Of a stretch of 64,000 nucleotides of DNA, positions 34,086 to 42,951 are shown piece after piece. Positions within the stretch are counted from its first letter, which is position 1; each line of letters opens with the position of its first letter. The notes beneath the pieces were generated by a model. It worked only from the letters and a program-made list of their open reading frames with translations. It was not told the DNA's origin and did no database searches. Source of the stretch: DATCHW01 sp036508135. Its GTDB lineage: Bacteria > Bacteroidota > Ignavibacteria > Tepidaquicellales > Tepidaquicellaceae. The stretch lies in the NCBI GenBank assembly GCA_036508135.1, contig DATCHW010000305.1, positions 119,944 to 183,943 on the forward strand. Reading direction: 5' to 3'. Both the position numbers and the translations under genes were made by a program.

Positions 34086-34224
34086 CATAAAAAGATTAAA
34101 ATTAAAAAGCAATTACAATTTGAGGATATTAATAGGAAGAAGGAATTAGTCAGGAAAAGAGTCTCTCCATCACCTTAAAAATCTTTAAATAATCACCGCT
34201 ATGATTGGTTATATATTTTCTTGA

Positions 34225-34260
34225 TAAAAAAACAGGCTACAAGAAAACTTGTAACCTGTC
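34225..34260 (-). terminator. Rho-independent terminator after kbl
   Basis: On the minus strand: acaggttacaag, loop ttttcttg-overlap, cttgtagcctgt (one mismatch), then a run of seven T. It lies about 25 bases past the kbl stop. The best terminator in the window. Confidence 0.88.
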
Positions 34261-34282
34261 AATTTCTACTTTTTAACTTCTT

Positions 34283-35530
34283 TTATGCGCCGTATATATC
34301 AATTACTTCCTGTTTAGTCTTATGAAGTATATTATACTTCTTTCCGACTTTCAGGAATGCTGCCAATGCCTTTTCCAGATGATGCATTTCATGAGCTGCT
34401 GAAAGCTGAGTACGGATCCTTGCCTGTCCTTTCGGAACAACAGGGAAGAAGAATCCTACCGCATAAATACCTTCAGTATATAAATCCTTTGCGAAATCCT
34501 GAGAAAGCTTTGCATTGAAAAGCATTACAGGAACGATTGCTGTTTCACCTTCTTTAATAATCAACCCGCCTTCGGTCAGCCCTTTTCTCCAGAACTCTGT
34601 GCTCTTTTCCAGCTTATCCCTTCTTTCGGTTGATTTCGAAATAATATCGAGCACTTTCAATGCACCTTCAACAATGACAGGAGCGACAGTATTTGAAAAG
34701 AGATAAGGTCTTCCTTTTTGTCTGCACATTTCAACGATTTCTGTTCTGCCGGATACGCATCCCCCGGACGCTCCTCCGAGTGCTTTACCCAGAGTTGTTG
34801 TTATAATATCAATTTTTCCCACCACATTAAAATATTCATGAGTACCTCTTCCCGTTTTTCCGATATATCCTGATGAGTGTGAATCGTCAACGAATACCAT
34901 CGAATTATATTTCTCTGCGAGTTCAACAATTTTGCCGAGCTTTGCCAAATCGCCGTCCATAGAGAATGCACCGTCAGTGATAACGAGTCTTAATCTTTTA
35001 TTCTGATGAAGCTGAAGTTTAGATTCGAGATGCGCCATATCCGAATGCTTAAATGTATCCTGCTGTGCTTTGCAAAGACGCATACCGTCGACTATGGAAG
35101 CGTGAACGAGCCTGTCCGCAATCATCACGTCTTCTTCTGTAAGCACTGCTTCGAACACTCCTGCATTTGCATCCATACAGGACGGGAAAAGAATTGTATC
35201 TTCTGTCCCGAGAAATTCCGTAAGCTTTTGTTCGAGTTGTTTGTGTATGTCCTGGGTTCCGCAAATAAATCTTACGGAAGACATTCCATATCCTCTTACG
35301 TCAAGACCGTCGTGTGCTGCTTTCACTACATCTGGATGGGAAGAGAGCCCGAGATAGTTATTAGCGCACATATTAATTACGGTTTTCTTTTCGGAGCCGA
35401 TAGGGAATTCTACTATAATTTCAGAATCCTGTGGCGAGCATATAGCACGCTCTTCCTTAAAAATACCTGCGGATTTTAAATCTTCAATTTGTGTTTTAAA
35501 AATATTTCTGTCTTCAGTTCTAAATGCCAT
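34283..35530 (-). CDS. kbl: Glycine C-acetyltransferase (2-amino-3-ketobutyrate CoA ligase)
   Basis: A 415-residue PLP enzyme of the alpha-oxoamine synthase family. The Kbl-specific segments are present: NMCANNYLGLSSHPDV, MSSVRFICGTQDIHKQLEQK, FVDDSHSSGYIGKTGRG, the PLP lysine in TTTLGKALGGASGG, and FFFPVVPKGQARIRTQLSAA. It cleaves 2-amino-3-ketobutyrate with CoA to glycine and acetyl-CoA (or the reverse). The usual partner threonine dehydrogenase is not adjacent; instead an acyl carrier protein and a zinc alcohol dehydrogenase are upstream. ACP linkage raised the idea of serine palmitoyltransferase, but the sequence motifs are those of Kbl. Confidence 0.93.
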   Translation of the reverse strand: MAFRTEDRNIFKTQIEDLKSAGIFKEERAICSPQDSEIIVEFPIGSEKKTVINMCANNYLGLSSHPDVVKAAHDGLDVRGYGMSSVRFICGTQDIHKQLEQKLTEFLGTEDTILFPSCMDANAGVFEAVLTEEDVMIADRLVHASIVDGMRLCKAQQDTFKHSDMAHLESKLQLHQNKRLRLVITDGAFSMDGDLAKLGKIVELAEKYNSMVFVDDSHSSGYIGKTGRGTHEYFNVVGKIDIITTTLGKALGGASGGCVSGRTEIVEMCRQKGRPYLFSNTVAPVIVEGALKVLDIISKSTERRDKLEKSTEFWRKGLTEGGLIIKEGETAIVPVMLFNAKLSQDFAKDLYTEGIYAVGFFFPVVPKGQARIRTQLSAAHEMHHLEKALAAFLKVGKKYNILHKTKQEVIDIYGA

Positions 35531-35583
35531 GATACCTCCTTTGTTTATAGCGCCTTCCGTTTAAGTAGAGGGCGCTGAAATTT

Positions 35584-35829
35584 TTATTCTATGTTAAAAT
35601 CTTTCAGTAATGCGACAATATTATTCACACTGTCAAATGCTTCCGGTGTTGCCTTTGCATCCGGTATCGAAATGTTATACTTGGTTTCTAAAAACACTTT
35701 AAGTGATACCATTGAGAAGGAATCTACGATTCCTCCGGAAATAAGAGGCGTATCGAAGGTTAATTCTCTGTCATCACCTTCTTCAAGGTATTCTCCTTTT
35801 ACATATTCGAGGATTGCATCTTTTACCAT
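35584..35829 (-). CDS. Acyl carrier protein
   Basis: An 81-residue carrier with the phosphopantetheine attachment site GGIVDSFSMVSL (Asp36-Ser37) and a FLETKYNISIPD helix III region. It is not next to fatty acid synthesis genes but lies 53 bases upstream of kbl and 82 downstream of an alcohol dehydrogenase, so it may be a dedicated carrier for a small pathway. Acidic composition is normal for ACPs. Confidence 0.9.
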   Translation of the reverse strand: MVKDAILEYVKGEYLEEGDDRELTFDTPLISGGIVDSFSMVSLKVFLETKYNISIPDAKATPEAFDSVNNIVALLKDFNIE

Positions 35830-35911
35830 TTTGTTTCTCCGTTTTAAGATTTAATGAAATATTATTTAAAGTATATAAATTTAATTTTAGATTTATGTAA
35901 TAAATTACTGC

Positions 35912-36913
35912 TTATATTTTTAATACCGCTCTATATCTTATAGTATTATCTCTTACTTTTTTAATTGCTTTATTCACATCAGCGAATGCAAAAAGTTCCG
36001 TTTTTGCTTTGACATGATTCCTTGATGCAAATTCCAGCATTTCGGCTATCATAGCACGTCCCCCTATCATACTTCCGCTAACAGATTTATACTGAAGAAG
36101 CATACCAACAGGTATATCAAGGTTTCCGACTGAAGCACCTACGAAATTGAGTCTTCCGGTTGGTTTTAATGCTATAACAAAAGGTATCCAATCTAGATTT
36201 GCAGTCACAGTGGAGATAATGAAGTCAAGTTTACCCGCTGTTTTTTTGAGAGCATTGCCGTCTTTACTGCTGATAAAATTTTCCGCGCCAAAAGATTTAG
36301 CTTCCGCTTCTTTATCCGGTGAAGAAGAAAATGCAGTCACTTCACAACCCATTGCTTTTGCAAATTGAATCGCAAGGTGTCCGAGTCCGCCGATTCCAAT
36401 CACCCCTATCTTATCTTTTGGTTTCGCTCCGAAAAATCTTAATGGGGAATACACCGTAATACCTCCGCAAAGCAGGGGAGCAGTCGTTTCGGAATCCATC
36501 TTTTCGGGGATCGGAAATGCAAATCTTGAATCAGTGATTATGAAATCAGCAAAACCCCCGTGTCTTCCGACAATCGTTCCTTTGTTTTCACTGCAAAGGT
36601 TTTCCATACCGGAACTGCACCATTCGCATACGTGGCAGCTTTCTGATTGCCACCCGACTCCTACCCTCTGCCCTATCATTAAACCTTTCACGTCTTCTCC
36701 GATTTTTGTGACAACTCCTATTATCTCGTGTCCCGGAACCAACGGATATCCGGACATCATCCAGTCGTTATCTATCATATGGATATCACTGTGGCAAATT
36801 CCGCAATGCGATATTTTTATTTCTATTCCAAATCTTCCCGGTTCTTCAGCCTCGAATTCGTATGGTTTAAGTTCCTCACCTTTTTTATGTGAAGCATAAG
36901 ATTTTATTTTCAT
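35912..36913 (-). CDS. Zinc-dependent NAD(P) alcohol dehydrogenase, CAD-like
   Basis: A 333-residue medium-chain dehydrogenase. Catalytic zinc ligands are in SHCGICHSDIHMI and PGHEIIGVV; the structural zinc loop is CHVCEWCSSGMENLC; the Rossmann fingerprint is GIGGLGHLAIQFAKAMG followed by FSSSPDKEAEAKS. This is the cinnamyl-alcohol-dehydrogenase-like/YahK group, broad aldehyde reductases usually NADPH-dependent. Between acetyl-CoA synthetase and ACP genes on the same strand, so a role in alcohol/aldehyde or amino alcohol metabolism is possible but not shown. Confidence 0.93.
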   Translation of the reverse strand: MKIKSYASHKKGEELKPYEFEAEEPGRFGIEIKISHCGICHSDIHMIDNDWMMSGYPLVPGHEIIGVVTKIGEDVKGLMIGQRVGVGWQSESCHVCEWCSSGMENLCSENKGTIVGRHGGFADFIITDSRFAFPIPEKMDSETTAPLLCGGITVYSPLRFFGAKPKDKIGVIGIGGLGHLAIQFAKAMGCEVTAFSSSPDKEAEAKSFGAENFISSKDGNALKKTAGKLDFIISTVTANLDWIPFVIALKPTGRLNFVGASVGNLDIPVGMLLQYKSVSGSMIGGRAMIAEMLEFASRNHVKAKTELFAFADVNKAIKKVRDNTIRYRAVLKI

Positions 36914-36956
36914 AATTTATTTTACCTTTACGTTTTAAAATTTGTTCTTTCTTCAA

Positions 36957-38666
36957 TTACATATCATTTTCAAGAGTTGATATATCTCCGATTTCTTCGC
37001 CCCATTCTTTTGCTCTTAATACACGTCTCATAATTTTTCCGCTTCTTGTTTTCGGGAGTGAATTTACAAATTCAATTTCCTGAGGCATTGCAAGCGGTGA
37101 CAATTTTTTTCTTATAAAATTCATAATGTCTAGTTCCAGCATCTTATCCGGTTTGAATTCAGGCTTAAGAGCGATGAACGCTTTTACAACTTCCATATTC
37201 ACGGGGTCAGGTTTACCCACAACTGCGGATTCTGCTACTGCGTGATGTTCCAGCAAAGCAGATTCAATTTCAAAAGGACCGACTAAATGTCCCGCAGTAT
37301 TGATAACGTCATCATCTCTTCCTACAAACCAATAGTAACCTTCTTCATCAATGCTTGCCCGATCGCCACAGAGATACCAGCCGTTTTTAAACTTGCCTTG
37401 ATAAGTAATTTCATTATTCCAGTAAGTCCTGAACATCGCAGGCCAGCCGGGCTTTGCGGCAATCATACCAACAACACCTCTTTTCTCAAGCGGCAGAAAA
37501 GTTTTTAAATCAACTACGGTAGCTGTAATTCCCGGGAAGGGCTTACCCATTGAACCCGGTTTTATTTTCATTCCCGGGTAGTTGCTTACCATAATACTCC
37601 CTGTTTCTGTTTGCCAGAAAGTATCGTGAAATGCTATACCGAAAACTTTTTCTGACCATATAACCGCTTCTGCGTTTAATGGTTCTCCCACGCTTGCCAG
37701 ATGTCTTAAGTTTGACAGATCAAATTTCTTGACAATTTCATCTCCCTCTTTCATCAGTGACCTGATGGCAGTAGGGGCAGAATACCATACCGTTATTTTA
37801 TATTTTTCTAAAAAGCCGTACCAGTTTTCCGCCATAAACCCTTTATCCATAACGTATTGAGTAACTCCATTTGCCCAAGGACCAATGATACCATATGAAG
37901 TCCCTGTTACCCAACCCGGGTCTGCAGTGCACCAGTATCTGTCATCGTCGTGCAGGTCTAACACATATTTTGCAGTTATATATTGGGATATTAAGGAGTA
38001 GTGAACATGCTGTGCTCCTTTCGGTTTACCGGTTGTTCCGGAAGTGTAATGAAGAACGGAAGGAGTTTCAGCTGTGGAAGGATAGATATCAAAATTTTCA
38101 ACTTTTTCTTCTTTGTAAATATTGAGTGCAACCTCTTTTTCTTTTAATGGTTTGCTGCCGTCATCATCAACCACAATAATGGTTTTTAAACAAGGTAAAT
38201 CTTTTACGATATTCCTCACTTTCTGAAGGTGCTTTTTCTGCACAAGAACAGCAGAAGTTTGAGCATCTTCAAGTCTGGTAAGGAGTGATTCAGAGCCAAA
38301 CGCGGAAAACAGCGGTTGTGCTATTCCGCCCATCTTTAAGATTCCTAAAAACCCAAGATATAATTCCGGAACCTTATCCATAAACAAACAAATCCTTTCG
38401 CCGGGATTCAATCCGACTTTTTTCAGATATGCAGCGATAGTATTCGTATAAATTCTCATATCATTAAACGTAAACTCTTTTACATCACCTGCGTGCCCTT
38501 CCCATACAAATCCAAGTTTGTCACCTTTTCCGAGGCGGCATATCCGGTCTGTACAGTATTCACCGATATTTATCACGTCTCCCTTTTTATAGCCAAGTTC
38601 TTTTTCCGCAATATTCCAAGAAAAGGTATTTCTTTCCTCTTCATATGATTTCATATTATTTTCCAT
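36957..38666 (-). CDS. acsA: Acetyl-CoA synthetase (AMP-forming), AcsA-like
   Basis: A 569-residue adenylate-forming enzyme, the length of Bacillus AcsA (shorter than E. coli Acs). AMP-binding signature LHYTSGTTGKPKGAQHVH, TADPGWVTGTSYGIIGPW, FWQTETGSIMVSNYPG, and the C-terminal catalytic lysine in PKTRSGKIMRRVLRA, a site commonly controlled by acetylation. Activates acetate (or another small acid) to the CoA ester. A second start five codons in (MKSYEEE) is possible. Confidence 0.93.
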   Translation of the reverse strand: MENNMKSYEEERNTFSWNIAEKELGYKKGDVINIGEYCTDRICRLGKGDKLGFVWEGHAGDVKEFTFNDMRIYTNTIAAYLKKVGLNPGERICLFMDKVPELYLGFLGILKMGGIAQPLFSAFGSESLLTRLEDAQTSAVLVQKKHLQKVRNIVKDLPCLKTIIVVDDDGSKPLKEKEVALNIYKEEKVENFDIYPSTAETPSVLHYTSGTTGKPKGAQHVHYSLISQYITAKYVLDLHDDDRYWCTADPGWVTGTSYGIIGPWANGVTQYVMDKGFMAENWYGFLEKYKITVWYSAPTAIRSLMKEGDEIVKKFDLSNLRHLASVGEPLNAEAVIWSEKVFGIAFHDTFWQTETGSIMVSNYPGMKIKPGSMGKPFPGITATVVDLKTFLPLEKRGVVGMIAAKPGWPAMFRTYWNNEITYQGKFKNGWYLCGDRASIDEEGYYWFVGRDDDVINTAGHLVGPFEIESALLEHHAVAESAVVGKPDPVNMEVVKAFIALKPEFKPDKMLELDIMNFIRKKLSPLAMPQEIEFVNSLPKTRSGKIMRRVLRAKEWGEEIGDISTLENDM

Positions 38667-38700
38667 TTTGATAAATTAAATTTTTAAATTTATTGTAATA

Positions 38701-41094
38701 TTATTTTAAATATTTATTGATTATTTCGTAAAAAAATGCTCTGCCAAAAGGCTTTGGTACATATTCATCCATTCCGCTTTTCATACATTCGGCAATCTCG
38801 TTTTCATTTGTATATGCAGAGAAACCGATTATCGGTATTCTTTTTCCTGATTTCTCTTCATTCTTTCTTATCAGTTCTGTAGCTGTGATACCGTTACTTC
38901 CGAAAAGATGAACATCCATTATTATTAAATCATATTTGTTTTCACAGTATAATTCAAATGCCTTATCTCCATCGTCTATTACATCAATATCAAATCCTTT
39001 GTCTAAAAGCAAGCTTCTGAATAATTTTTGATTAATAATATCATCTTCAACAACAAGAATATTTCTTTTACCTTTATCTTTATACCGGTTATCTAAACTT
39101 GTATTTTTAATTTCCAGAGGAATTTCAAAGATGAAGCGGCTTCCGGTACCTTTTTTACTTTCCAGGGTAATTTTCCCTCTTATCAGTTCAGTTAGTTTTT
39201 TCACAATAGATAGCCCAAGTCCGGTACCCTTGTATAGTTTGTTGATTGAATCATCAAGTTGTTTAAAACTCTCAAATAAAATATCAAATTTATCTTCGGG
39301 TATTCCTATACCCGTATCCGATACCGTAATCAAAAGTGTAAGTTTTGTTCCGGAAATAAATTTCCCTTCAGTGGAAACTATAACATGTCCCGATTTTGTA
39401 AATTTAATTGCATTCGAAATAAGATTAGATAATATTTGCTCAATCTTTTGCGAATCACCCACTACATTGAAATTCAAATCATTTTTGAAATCCAGAATAT
39501 ATTCGAGATTTTTATTTTCTGCTTCAATCTTGTATATATTAAAAATACGGCTCAGAAAAATTCCGAGATGAAAGGTTTGTAAATCTAACTTCTCAAACCC
39601 GGATTCGATTTTCGAAAAATCAAGAATGTTATTTAACAGATTCGTAAGGATATCCGATGAGTAACGAAGTAGTTTAATATAATCCTTCTGTTCCTTTACA
39701 AGGTCGGTCATTTCAAGAAGTTGTATCATTCCGGAAATTCCGTTCATAGGAGTTCTGATCTCATGGCTGACATTCGCAAGGAATGAACTTTTAGCCCGGC
39801 TTAGCTCCTCTGCTTTTTCTTTTGCGTATTTTAACTGTTCTTCTACTTTTATAGTGTTCGTAATGTCTATCTGGGAGCCCCAAAAAGTGAAGAGTAAGTT
39901 ATTTTTTATTACTCCAAATGAATTATTAAGAAAATATTTTGTGTTATTATCTTTATCAATTTCCTTAGACATCACCTGCTCGACTCTGAAATTATGGTTG
40001 TATAAGTCTTTCAACATACCGATATTTTCCGGAACATCGTCTCTCCCGTGCATCTCTAAAATTTTCTTTCCCTCAATATCAGATTCTTGTTCATAACCGC
40101 ACATTTTCGCAAAGGATTTATTACACTCGGCAATATATGCGAATTTGTAAAAATGAGAGACAAATTTATTAAAATCCTGTCCAACGGGAAACGGTTTTTC
40201 AAATTCAATTCTAAAAATACCGTCACTTGTCTGCTCAATAAATGTTTTGTATCTGTGTTCGCTTGTCTGGAGAGCTTCTTCAGTTTTTTTCCTTTCGGTG
40301 ATATCAATGCAAATTTGATTCAGAAACTCAATGGTGCCTTTCTCGTTGAATTCGGAATAAAGGTAAGTCTCAAGCCATACAATTTGCTTGTTTTTATTTA
40401 TTATACGGTACTCTATTTTTTTTAATCCCTGATATCCTTCTTTCTGCCATGTACTAAAAAAATCAAAAATCCTGTATCTGTCATCAGAATAAATCATTTC
40501 AATCAGTTCCTGGTCAGAAAGAGAATTAAACTCATCAAGCGTGTATCCGGATTGCCTCGTGAATTCCTTATTTACGGTTTCATAATTTTTATCTTTAAGT
40601 CTTAACCTTGTAACGGATACAGGTTCATTTTCTACAAGATTTTTGTATCTGGCTTCACTTACACTTAATGCTTTTTCAATTTTTCTTTTTTCGGAAAACT
40701 CATGCCAGAATCCCTGTATGTAAATAAGCTTATCATTCTCAAACATACAAACTCCCCTGTCTTCTACTAAAATATATTTTCCTTTCTTGGTCCGTACCCT
40801 GTAAATTATATTAAAACTTCCCTTTTTGTTGATTGCCTCATTAAGTTTTTCCATTATTTGTTCAATGTCATCCGGGTGAAAGAGGTCAACGAGATACATC
40901 TTTTTTTTCAGAAATAAATCAGGTGAATATCCTGTTAATTTTTCAATATATTTATTTATGTAAATTATTGAAAAGCGAAGGTCATTTTTGGCTAAATATA
41001 TAACTCCCGGTATGTTATCGGCAAGTTCGGAAAATTTAATGTCTTCGTTTCTTATTATTATTTTACCTTTATCTTGAATCTTTTTGTTGAGCAT
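38701..41094 (-). CDS. Hybrid sensor histidine kinase (PAS-PAS-PAS-HisKA-HATPase-REC)
   Basis: A 797-residue cytosolic sensor. Three PAS/PAC domains (about residues 15-145, 150-270 and 280-420; FSIIYINKYIEKLTGYSPDL, YETVNKEFTRQSGYTLDEF), a coiled linker, the phospho-acceptor box FLANVSHEIRTPMNGISG, N-box ILSNLISNAIKFTKSG, G-boxes DTGIGIPEDKFD and GTGLGLSIVKKL, then a receiver domain with DLIIMDVHLFG and the conserved Lys in YVPKPFG. No membrane segment, so it senses an internal signal. No separate regulator gene is adjacent; the output partner is unknown. An about 300-base AT-rich gap precedes it. Confidence 0.94.
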   Translation of the reverse strand: MLNKKIQDKGKIIIRNEDIKFSELADNIPGVIYLAKNDLRFSIIYINKYIEKLTGYSPDLFLKKKMYLVDLFHPDDIEQIMEKLNEAINKKGSFNIIYRVRTKKGKYILVEDRGVCMFENDKLIYIQGFWHEFSEKRKIEKALSVSEARYKNLVENEPVSVTRLRLKDKNYETVNKEFTRQSGYTLDEFNSLSDQELIEMIYSDDRYRIFDFFSTWQKEGYQGLKKIEYRIINKNKQIVWLETYLYSEFNEKGTIEFLNQICIDITERKKTEEALQTSEHRYKTFIEQTSDGIFRIEFEKPFPVGQDFNKFVSHFYKFAYIAECNKSFAKMCGYEQESDIEGKKILEMHGRDDVPENIGMLKDLYNHNFRVEQVMSKEIDKDNNTKYFLNNSFGVIKNNLLFTFWGSQIDITNTIKVEEQLKYAKEKAEELSRAKSSFLANVSHEIRTPMNGISGMIQLLEMTDLVKEQKDYIKLLRYSSDILTNLLNNILDFSKIESGFEKLDLQTFHLGIFLSRIFNIYKIEAENKNLEYILDFKNDLNFNVVGDSQKIEQILSNLISNAIKFTKSGHVIVSTEGKFISGTKLTLLITVSDTGIGIPEDKFDILFESFKQLDDSINKLYKGTGLGLSIVKKLTELIRGKITLESKKGTGSRFIFEIPLEIKNTSLDNRYKDKGKRNILVVEDDIINQKLFRSLLLDKGFDIDVIDDGDKAFELYCENKYDLIIMDVHLFGSNGITATELIRKNEEKSGKRIPIIGFSAYTNENEIAECMKSGMDEYVPKPFGRAFFYEIINKYLK

Positions 41095-41294
41095 TGAACA
41101 AATTACGGTGCTATTGCCGCTAATAAAATTAAATCCGTATATGCAAAATAAACATAAAGCTAATTGTATAAAAGCTAAAAAAAATTAAATGTGTTAATCT
41201 TTAATCGATCGATTTATTTGAATTCGTTACTGAAGTTACTCAAAACTGTAATTTACGTTTAAAAATCCGATTATTAAAAAAATTCATTATGATA

Positions 41295-41345
41295 AACCGT
41301 TGAAACGGTTAGATTTGTTCGTTACTTATCCTCACAGATAAATCT
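41295..41345. repeat. Linked hairpins before the DUF4159 gene
   Basis: A perfect small hairpin aaccgtt-ga-aacggtt (41295-41310) is followed by a larger imperfect pair agattt ... aaatct (41311-41345). The first motif resembles 'accgttgaaacggt' palindromes found as dispersed repeats in related genomes. The rest of the 41095-41442 gap shows only AT-rich DNA with presumably divergent promoters. Confidence 0.45.
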
Positions 41346-41442
41346 ATGGGTTGGGTTAAAAATATTTTATGATTCCGAGTAATTTCAGTCAGTGATAAAT
41401 ATTCTCTGTTATATTACTGAAAATTTCTTTAAATTATTTCGG

Positions 41443-42126
41443 ATGAAAAAATATATTTTAATATTTTCTTCGGTAATAATCCTTACCGGTCTTCTGTTTC
41501 CGCAATCCGGAAAAGAAATCAAAGGTACATCCACGTTCAAACTTGCAAGGTTAAAATATGCAGGAGGAGGTGACTGGTATAATGACCCATCTGCAGAAAT
41601 CAATATGATGAAGTACCTCAAACAAAATACTACAATTGATGTCGGTGAACCGGACTTTTACTCCGTTGACGTAAACTCCGACGAGATATTCAATTATCCT
41701 TTTATTATTTTGACTGGTCATGGTAATATCAGCTTCTCCGATATCGAACTTGCGAGACTACGTAAATACTGCGATTCCGGGGGATTCCTTTATGCAGACG
41801 ATGATTACGGAATGGATGAATCTTTCAGAAGGGAAATGAAAAAATTATTTCCTAATGACGAATTGAAAGAAATCCCTTTTAACCATAAAATTTACAGTTC
41901 TCATTTCAGTTTCCCGAATGGTCTTCCGAAAACTCATGAGCACGACGGAAAGCCGCCTCAGGGATTTGCAATTTACAGAAATGGCAGAATGTGCTTGTAT
42001 TATACTTACGAGACTAATATCAGCGACGGATGGGCAGATACTCAGGAGCATCAGGACCCGCCCGAAAAGCGCGAAGAAGCTTTCAGAATGGGAACAAATA
42101 TTATTGTTTATGCTTTGATGAATTGA
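41443..42126 (+). CDS. DUF4159 exported protein
   Basis: A protein of 227 residues from the ATG at 41443 (MKKYILIFSSVIILTGLLFP signal peptide; the longer 41392 start adds an unlikely leader). DUF4159 pattern: FKLARLKYAGGGDWYNDPSA, YPFIILTGHGNISFSDIELA, LRKYCDSGGFLYADDDYGMD, FPNDELKEIPFNHKIYSSHF. The fold resembles glutamine-amidotransferase-like domains and is common as periplasmic proteins next to MoxR/AAA genes in Bacteroidota; none is nearby here. Function unknown. Confidence 0.9.
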   Translation: MKKYILIFSSVIILTGLLFPQSGKEIKGTSTFKLARLKYAGGGDWYNDPSAEINMMKYLKQNTTIDVGEPDFYSVDVNSDEIFNYPFIILTGHGNISFSDIELARLRKYCDSGGFLYADDDYGMDESFRREMKKLFPNDELKEIPFNHKIYSSHFSFPNGLPKTHEHDGKPPQGFAIYRNGRMCLYYTYETNISDGWADTQEHQDPPEKREEAFRMGTNIIVYALMN

Positions 42127-42137
42127 AATTATGGAGA

Positions 42138-42389
42138 TTAAGAAATTTTTTCTGAAAACTTTTTATAACCATCTAATAACATTTTTCTTTCATTGATTAA
42201 TCTACTCAGCTTTTCCTGATAAAACATTTCTATTCTTTCTTTTGGAACCATTAAATAAGCGAGTTCCATTAACTCAAGATATTGCTTAAATTTTTGTTCA
42301 CCGGTAAGTTTATTTTTCAGCTTGTATTCTTCTTCCCACTGATTATACTTATTCATTCTATTAATATATTTCTTCAATTCGTTATCCAT
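42138..42389 (-). CDS. Small helical partner of a nucleotidyltransferase
   Basis: An 83-residue all-helical, charged protein (MDNELKKYINRMNKYNQWEE, then ELMELAYLMVPKERIEMFYQ). It overlaps the end of the nucleotidyltransferase gene by 8 bases in another frame, so the two are translationally coupled. This tight two-gene arrangement resembles nucleotidyltransferase-based toxin-antitoxin pairs, but neither role is shown. No known family recognised. Confidence 0.68.
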   Translation of the reverse strand: MDNELKKYINRMNKYNQWEEEYKLKNKLTGEQKFKQYLELMELAYLMVPKERIEMFYQEKLSRLINERKMLLDGYKKFSEKIS

Positions 42390-42933
42390 CCAAGTATTTT
42401 TTTATTTTTTCTAAAATTTCAGCTTTTGATAACCAATCGGATAATTCTTTACAATGTTTCAGAATGTAATCTTTATTCAAATTATTAATATTAATTTTAA
42501 TAATATTTCTAATATCATTCCAGTCTTTTTCTCTCTCAGAAACACATTTCTGAATAATCAAATCTTCAGGCCTGCAAACATTTATTTCTATTGAATCATA
42601 GTTGTATCTAACTGAATTATCAATTGCTTCTTTCTCGAAATTTAAATCTGCGAATATTAAATCTATTTTTGTGCCTTCTATATTAATTGGAAACACTCTC
42701 ATTTCGTTTGCAAAATTAACAGGGTTTTGATGAATTGATTCAGAAATTTTACTTAATCTTTCTAAAAGTTCAACCAGACTTATTTGCTCATTTATTTTTA
42801 TTTTAATATCTATATCAAAAGTCTGTCTTGGTTCCCCGTATATGCTATTTGCAATACCTCCAATTACCATATATGGTATCTTATTCGTTTCGAGAAATTC
42901 GATTATAACTTTTAATGCTGCGAATAAACTCAT
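42382..42933 (-). CDS. Nucleotidyltransferase (AbiEii/MenA-like superfamily)
   Basis: A 183-residue protein with the polymerase-beta-type nucleotidyltransferase start: MVIGGIANSIYGEPRQTFDIDIKIKI, where GG..S and the DID acids bind metal and NTP, and FPINIEGTKIDLIFADLNFE as the third acidic strand. A C-terminal helical part (CRPEDLIIQKCVSEREKDWN) completes an AbiEii-like protein that may transfer nucleotides to tRNA or proteins. Paired with the small gene at 42138. It stands between a DUF4159 gene and ispH. Confidence 0.86.
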   Translation of the reverse strand: MSLFAALKVIIEFLETNKIPYMVIGGIANSIYGEPRQTFDIDIKIKINEQISLVELLERLSKISESIHQNPVNFANEMRVFPINIEGTKIDLIFADLNFEKEAIDNSVRYNYDSIEINVCRPEDLIIQKCVSEREKDWNDIRNIIKININNLNKDYILKHCKELSDWLSKAEILEKIKKYLDG

Positions 42934-42951
42934 AAATATAAGTTACTTATT

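Noticed and set aside
34283..35530. Serine palmitoyltransferase, suggested by the adjacent acyl carrier protein
   Set aside because: The sequence has Kbl-specific segments (SVRFICGTQD, PVVPKGQARIRTQ) along its length, so glycine C-acetyltransferase is preferred.
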